From an uncultured Clostridia bacterium (lineage in GTDB: Bacteria; Bacillota; Clostridia; Christensenellales; CAG-138): a stretch of 64,000 nucleotides of DNA. The stretch lies in contig CALCEX010000216.1 of NCBI GenBank assembly GCA_937900325.1, positions 4,925 through 68,924 on the forward strand. The letters run 5' to 3'. The position numbers and the translations under genes were made by a program. The notes beneath the pieces are model-generated. The model was not told where the DNA came from and did no database searches. It saw only the letters and a list, made by a program, of their open reading frames with translations. Shown here one piece after another: positions 62,378 to 64,000 of the stretch (position 1 is the first letter of the stretch; each line of letters opens with the position of its first letter).

Positions 62378-63240
62378 CAGTTATACCTCCGTTTCTCCAA
62401 TGACTGCACCGTCAGGAACAGGCCGAGGACGATGACGGAAGCATAGAACACCAGGGCTGTCAGGTCGAAAACGCCGTTGACAAAGGTTGTAAAGCGGTCA
62501 AACAGAGAGAGCTTTTCCATTATGCCCGGAAGCAGGCCCTCGAATTTGTCCGGCACGATAAAGTAGGCAGCCAGCGTCAGCGCGGCCAGACCGCCGCCGA
62601 CACCCAGCGCGATCATATTGTTTTTGGTCAGCGTTTTCACGATGAAGCCGATCAGCGCCGCAATGATGCACAGCGCAAAGGCGCTGCCGTAGCTGGTGGA
62701 GGACACCTGCTCGGCAAGGGAGACGCTGTAATAGTTAAAAAGAAACAGCACAATGGCAATGCCTGCCGCGAAGCCCTGATTATCGGTCAGCGACGAGATG
62801 AACATTCCCACGGCAATCAGCGCCGCACCCATGATGAAAAATGCGAACATCGCACCGTAGGCTCCCGGCAGATACACCTCGCCGTACTTGGAGAAAATAT
62901 AGGGATAGATGCAGATGACGGCCACCGGCAGCAGGAACATGACCACAAGGGAAAGATACTTGCCGCCTACGATCTGCCATGTTTTCAGCGGCAGAGAATA
63001 AAGAAGCTGATCCGTTTTCTGCTTGCGTTCCTCAGCAAAGGAACGCATGGTCAGCACGGGGATGATGACCACAAGCCCAATGGACACAAACTCCAGAACA
63101 TACTCAAAGTTGGCAACGGAATGCTGAATGTTATAGTACATCGCGCCAACGCCGACAAAACAAAGCAGCGCCGCGCAGAATAAATAGATCGTCAGCGAAT
63201 TGAACGCACTGCGCAGCTCATGCCTGAGAACGGCAATCAT
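62377..63240 (-). CDS. ABC transporter permease (GldF/NosY-like)
   Basis: The 287-residue ABC-2-type permease has six helices. It begins MIAVLRHELRSAFNSLTIYL and includes SFAEERKQKTDQLLYSLPLK, the usual loop of GldF/NosY-type permeases, facing the ATPase. It lies 2 bp after the ATPase stop and one base overlaps the GldG-like start. It would form the channel of the system. Confidence 0.9.
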   Translation of the reverse strand: MIAVLRHELRSAFNSLTIYLFCAALLCFVGVGAMYYNIQHSVANFEYVLEFVSIGLVVIIPVLTMRSFAEERKQKTDQLLYSLPLKTWQIVGGKYLSLVVMFLLPVAVICIYPYIFSKYGEVYLPGAYGAMFAFFIMGAALIAVGMFISSLTDNQGFAAGIAIVLFLFNYYSVSLAEQVSSTSYGSAFALCIIAALIGFIVKTLTKNNMIALGVGGGLAALTLAAYFIVPDKFEGLLPGIMEKLSLFDRFTTFVNGVFDLTALVFYASVIVLGLFLTVQSLEKRRYN

Positions 63241-63242
63241 TC

Positions 63243-64000
63243 TTAGCCCGCCTCACTTTCTTGTTCAGTTTCTGCGGAACCCTGCGCATCCTCCGCCGCG
63301 CCGGACTCCGTGAGTTCGAGGAACACATCCTCCAGATTTGCTTTCTTCGTCCGCATTTCAAAGACCGGCAGGCCCTTGGCCGCAAACGCCATCGTGAGCT
63401 TGCCGCAGACGGCTTTGATATCCTGACCATCAGCAAGATTTGCGGTCACGCTGCAAACGCCGTCCGCTTCTTTGATCTCCCAGCCGGAAAGACCTTCTGC
63501 CTGTGCAAGGATACTTTCTGTATCCTCTTTTCCGGCCTCCACCTGAAATGTCACGCCATTGGACGCAAGCAGCAGCTTTTCCAGATTTTCCGGCGCGTCG
63601 AACGCGACGAGCTTGCCCTTGGAGATGATAAGCACCTGCTCGCACACGGCCTGCACCTCGGAAAGAATATGGGAACTGAGGATGACCGTATGGGTCTTAC
63701 CCAGTTCTTTAATGAAATCGCGTATCTCAATGATCTGGATCGGATCGAGGCCGACAGTGGGTTCGTCAAGAATAATGACCTGGGGCCTCCCCAAAAGCGC
63801 CTGCGCGATCCCTACGCGCTGTCGGTAGCCCTTGGAGAGCGTACCGATGAGACGGTCGCGCACATTCTCAATGCCCGCACTCTGCACGGCGCTGTCGATC
63901 TCCTCCCGCAGCTCTTTTCCTCGCAGTCCCTTTGCCTCGCCTACAAAGGTCAGATACTCCTGCGGCGTTTCACCCGGATACAGCGGCGGCTGCTCCGGGA
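63243..64000 (-). CDS. ABC transporter ATP-binding protein, partial
   Basis: The C-terminal 252 residues are in the window; the N-terminus with Walker A is cut by the window edge. Seen are the Q-loop side (EQPPLYPGETPQEYLTFVGE), the signature LSKGYRQRVGIAQALLG, Walker B VIILDEPTVGLDP, the switch His (SSHIL) and a C-terminal regulatory domain ending in an acidic Gln/Glu tail. It is the energising subunit of the Gld-like system. Related to CcmA/GldA/NosF-type ATPases. Confidence 0.93.
   Translation of the reverse strand, partial: PEQPPLYPGETPQEYLTFVGEAKGLRGKELREEIDSAVQSAGIENVRDRLIGTLSKGYRQRVGIAQALLGRPQVIILDEPTVGLDPIQIIEIRDFIKELGKTHTVILSSHILSEVQAVCEQVLIISKGKLVAFDAPENLEKLLLASNGVTFQVEAGKEDTESILAQAEGLSGWEIKEADGVCSVTANLADGQDIKAVCGKLTMAFAAKGLPVFEMRTKKANLEDVFLELTESGAAEDAQGSAETEQESEAG

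Noticed and set aside
1..64000. tRNA, rRNA or intact prophage
   Set aside because: I saw no tRNA cloverleaf, rRNA sequence, integrase, terminase or capsid gene on either strand.

Overview
The window looks like chromosomal DNA of a GC-rich member of the Clostridia, probably a gut lineage of the Oscillospirales or Christensenellales kind. The reasons are a DnaD plus DnaI-like helicase-loader pair, ECF-type BioY, DUF975 and DUF5058-like membrane proteins, clostripain-type peptidase, AGGAGG ribosome binding sites and TTGACA/TATAAT promoters. Most host genes use the Ile codon ATA heavily despite high GC. I saw no rRNA or tRNA gene, no intact prophage and no transposase.

Layout. 1-4036: a heavy-metal-associated (HMA) protein behind a strong promoter and palindrome, then a LysR regulator divergent from a two-membrane-protein plus M24 peptidase operon. 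4112-8284: lactate dehydrogenase and a Zn/Cd-type P1B ATPase with a separate HMA protein, divergent from an unusual ArsR-AraC fusion regulator. 8324-19181 (minus strand): housekeeping genes murA-argS-serS, a dnaD-dnaI-phosphoesterase-M23 operon, a flavin reductase-like protein and an SPFH/zinc-ribbon protein. 19468-25098: threonine degradation (tdh-kbl), mtnA, and two G3E (CobW) metal GTPases, the second apparently fused to a YcgQ-like domain. 25155-29494: overlapping operon aroB-aroA-aroC-aroK-bioY. 29649-34612: aminopeptidase P, a YczE-like membrane protein and a membrane-anchored clostripain-family protease.

34844-44371: a CatA-like acetyltransferase and a second LysR, divergent from a set of transport and organic-acid genes (AEC carrier, DUF975, YfcC carrier, peptidase T, LarA lactate racemase, malic enzyme, PQ-loop protein). 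Together these could take up peptides and hydroxy acids and feed lactate or malate to pyruvate. 44482-50531: ornithine cyclodeaminase-like enzyme, a secreted SH3-like protein, an MFS carrier pair, and an acyl-CoA synthetase next to an E2-like acyltransferase with an altered catalytic motif.

51022-58264: a complete type II-A CRISPR-Cas locus: tracrRNA on the minus strand, cas9-cas1-cas2-csn2, and an array of 16 identical 36-bp repeats with 15 spacers, in which a pair of adjacent spacers occurs twice. The tracrRNA promoter lies against the cas9 start, and the best cas9 promoter lies upstream of the tracrRNA gene, so the cas9 leader would be antisense to tracrRNA. 58265-64000: a small membrane protein, decayed mobile-element-like sequence, then a GldA/F/G-like ABC system with a DUF4340 protein whose codon use (ATC rather than ATA) differs from the host genes, suggesting acquisition. 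All family assignments are from reading the translations; no database search was possible.
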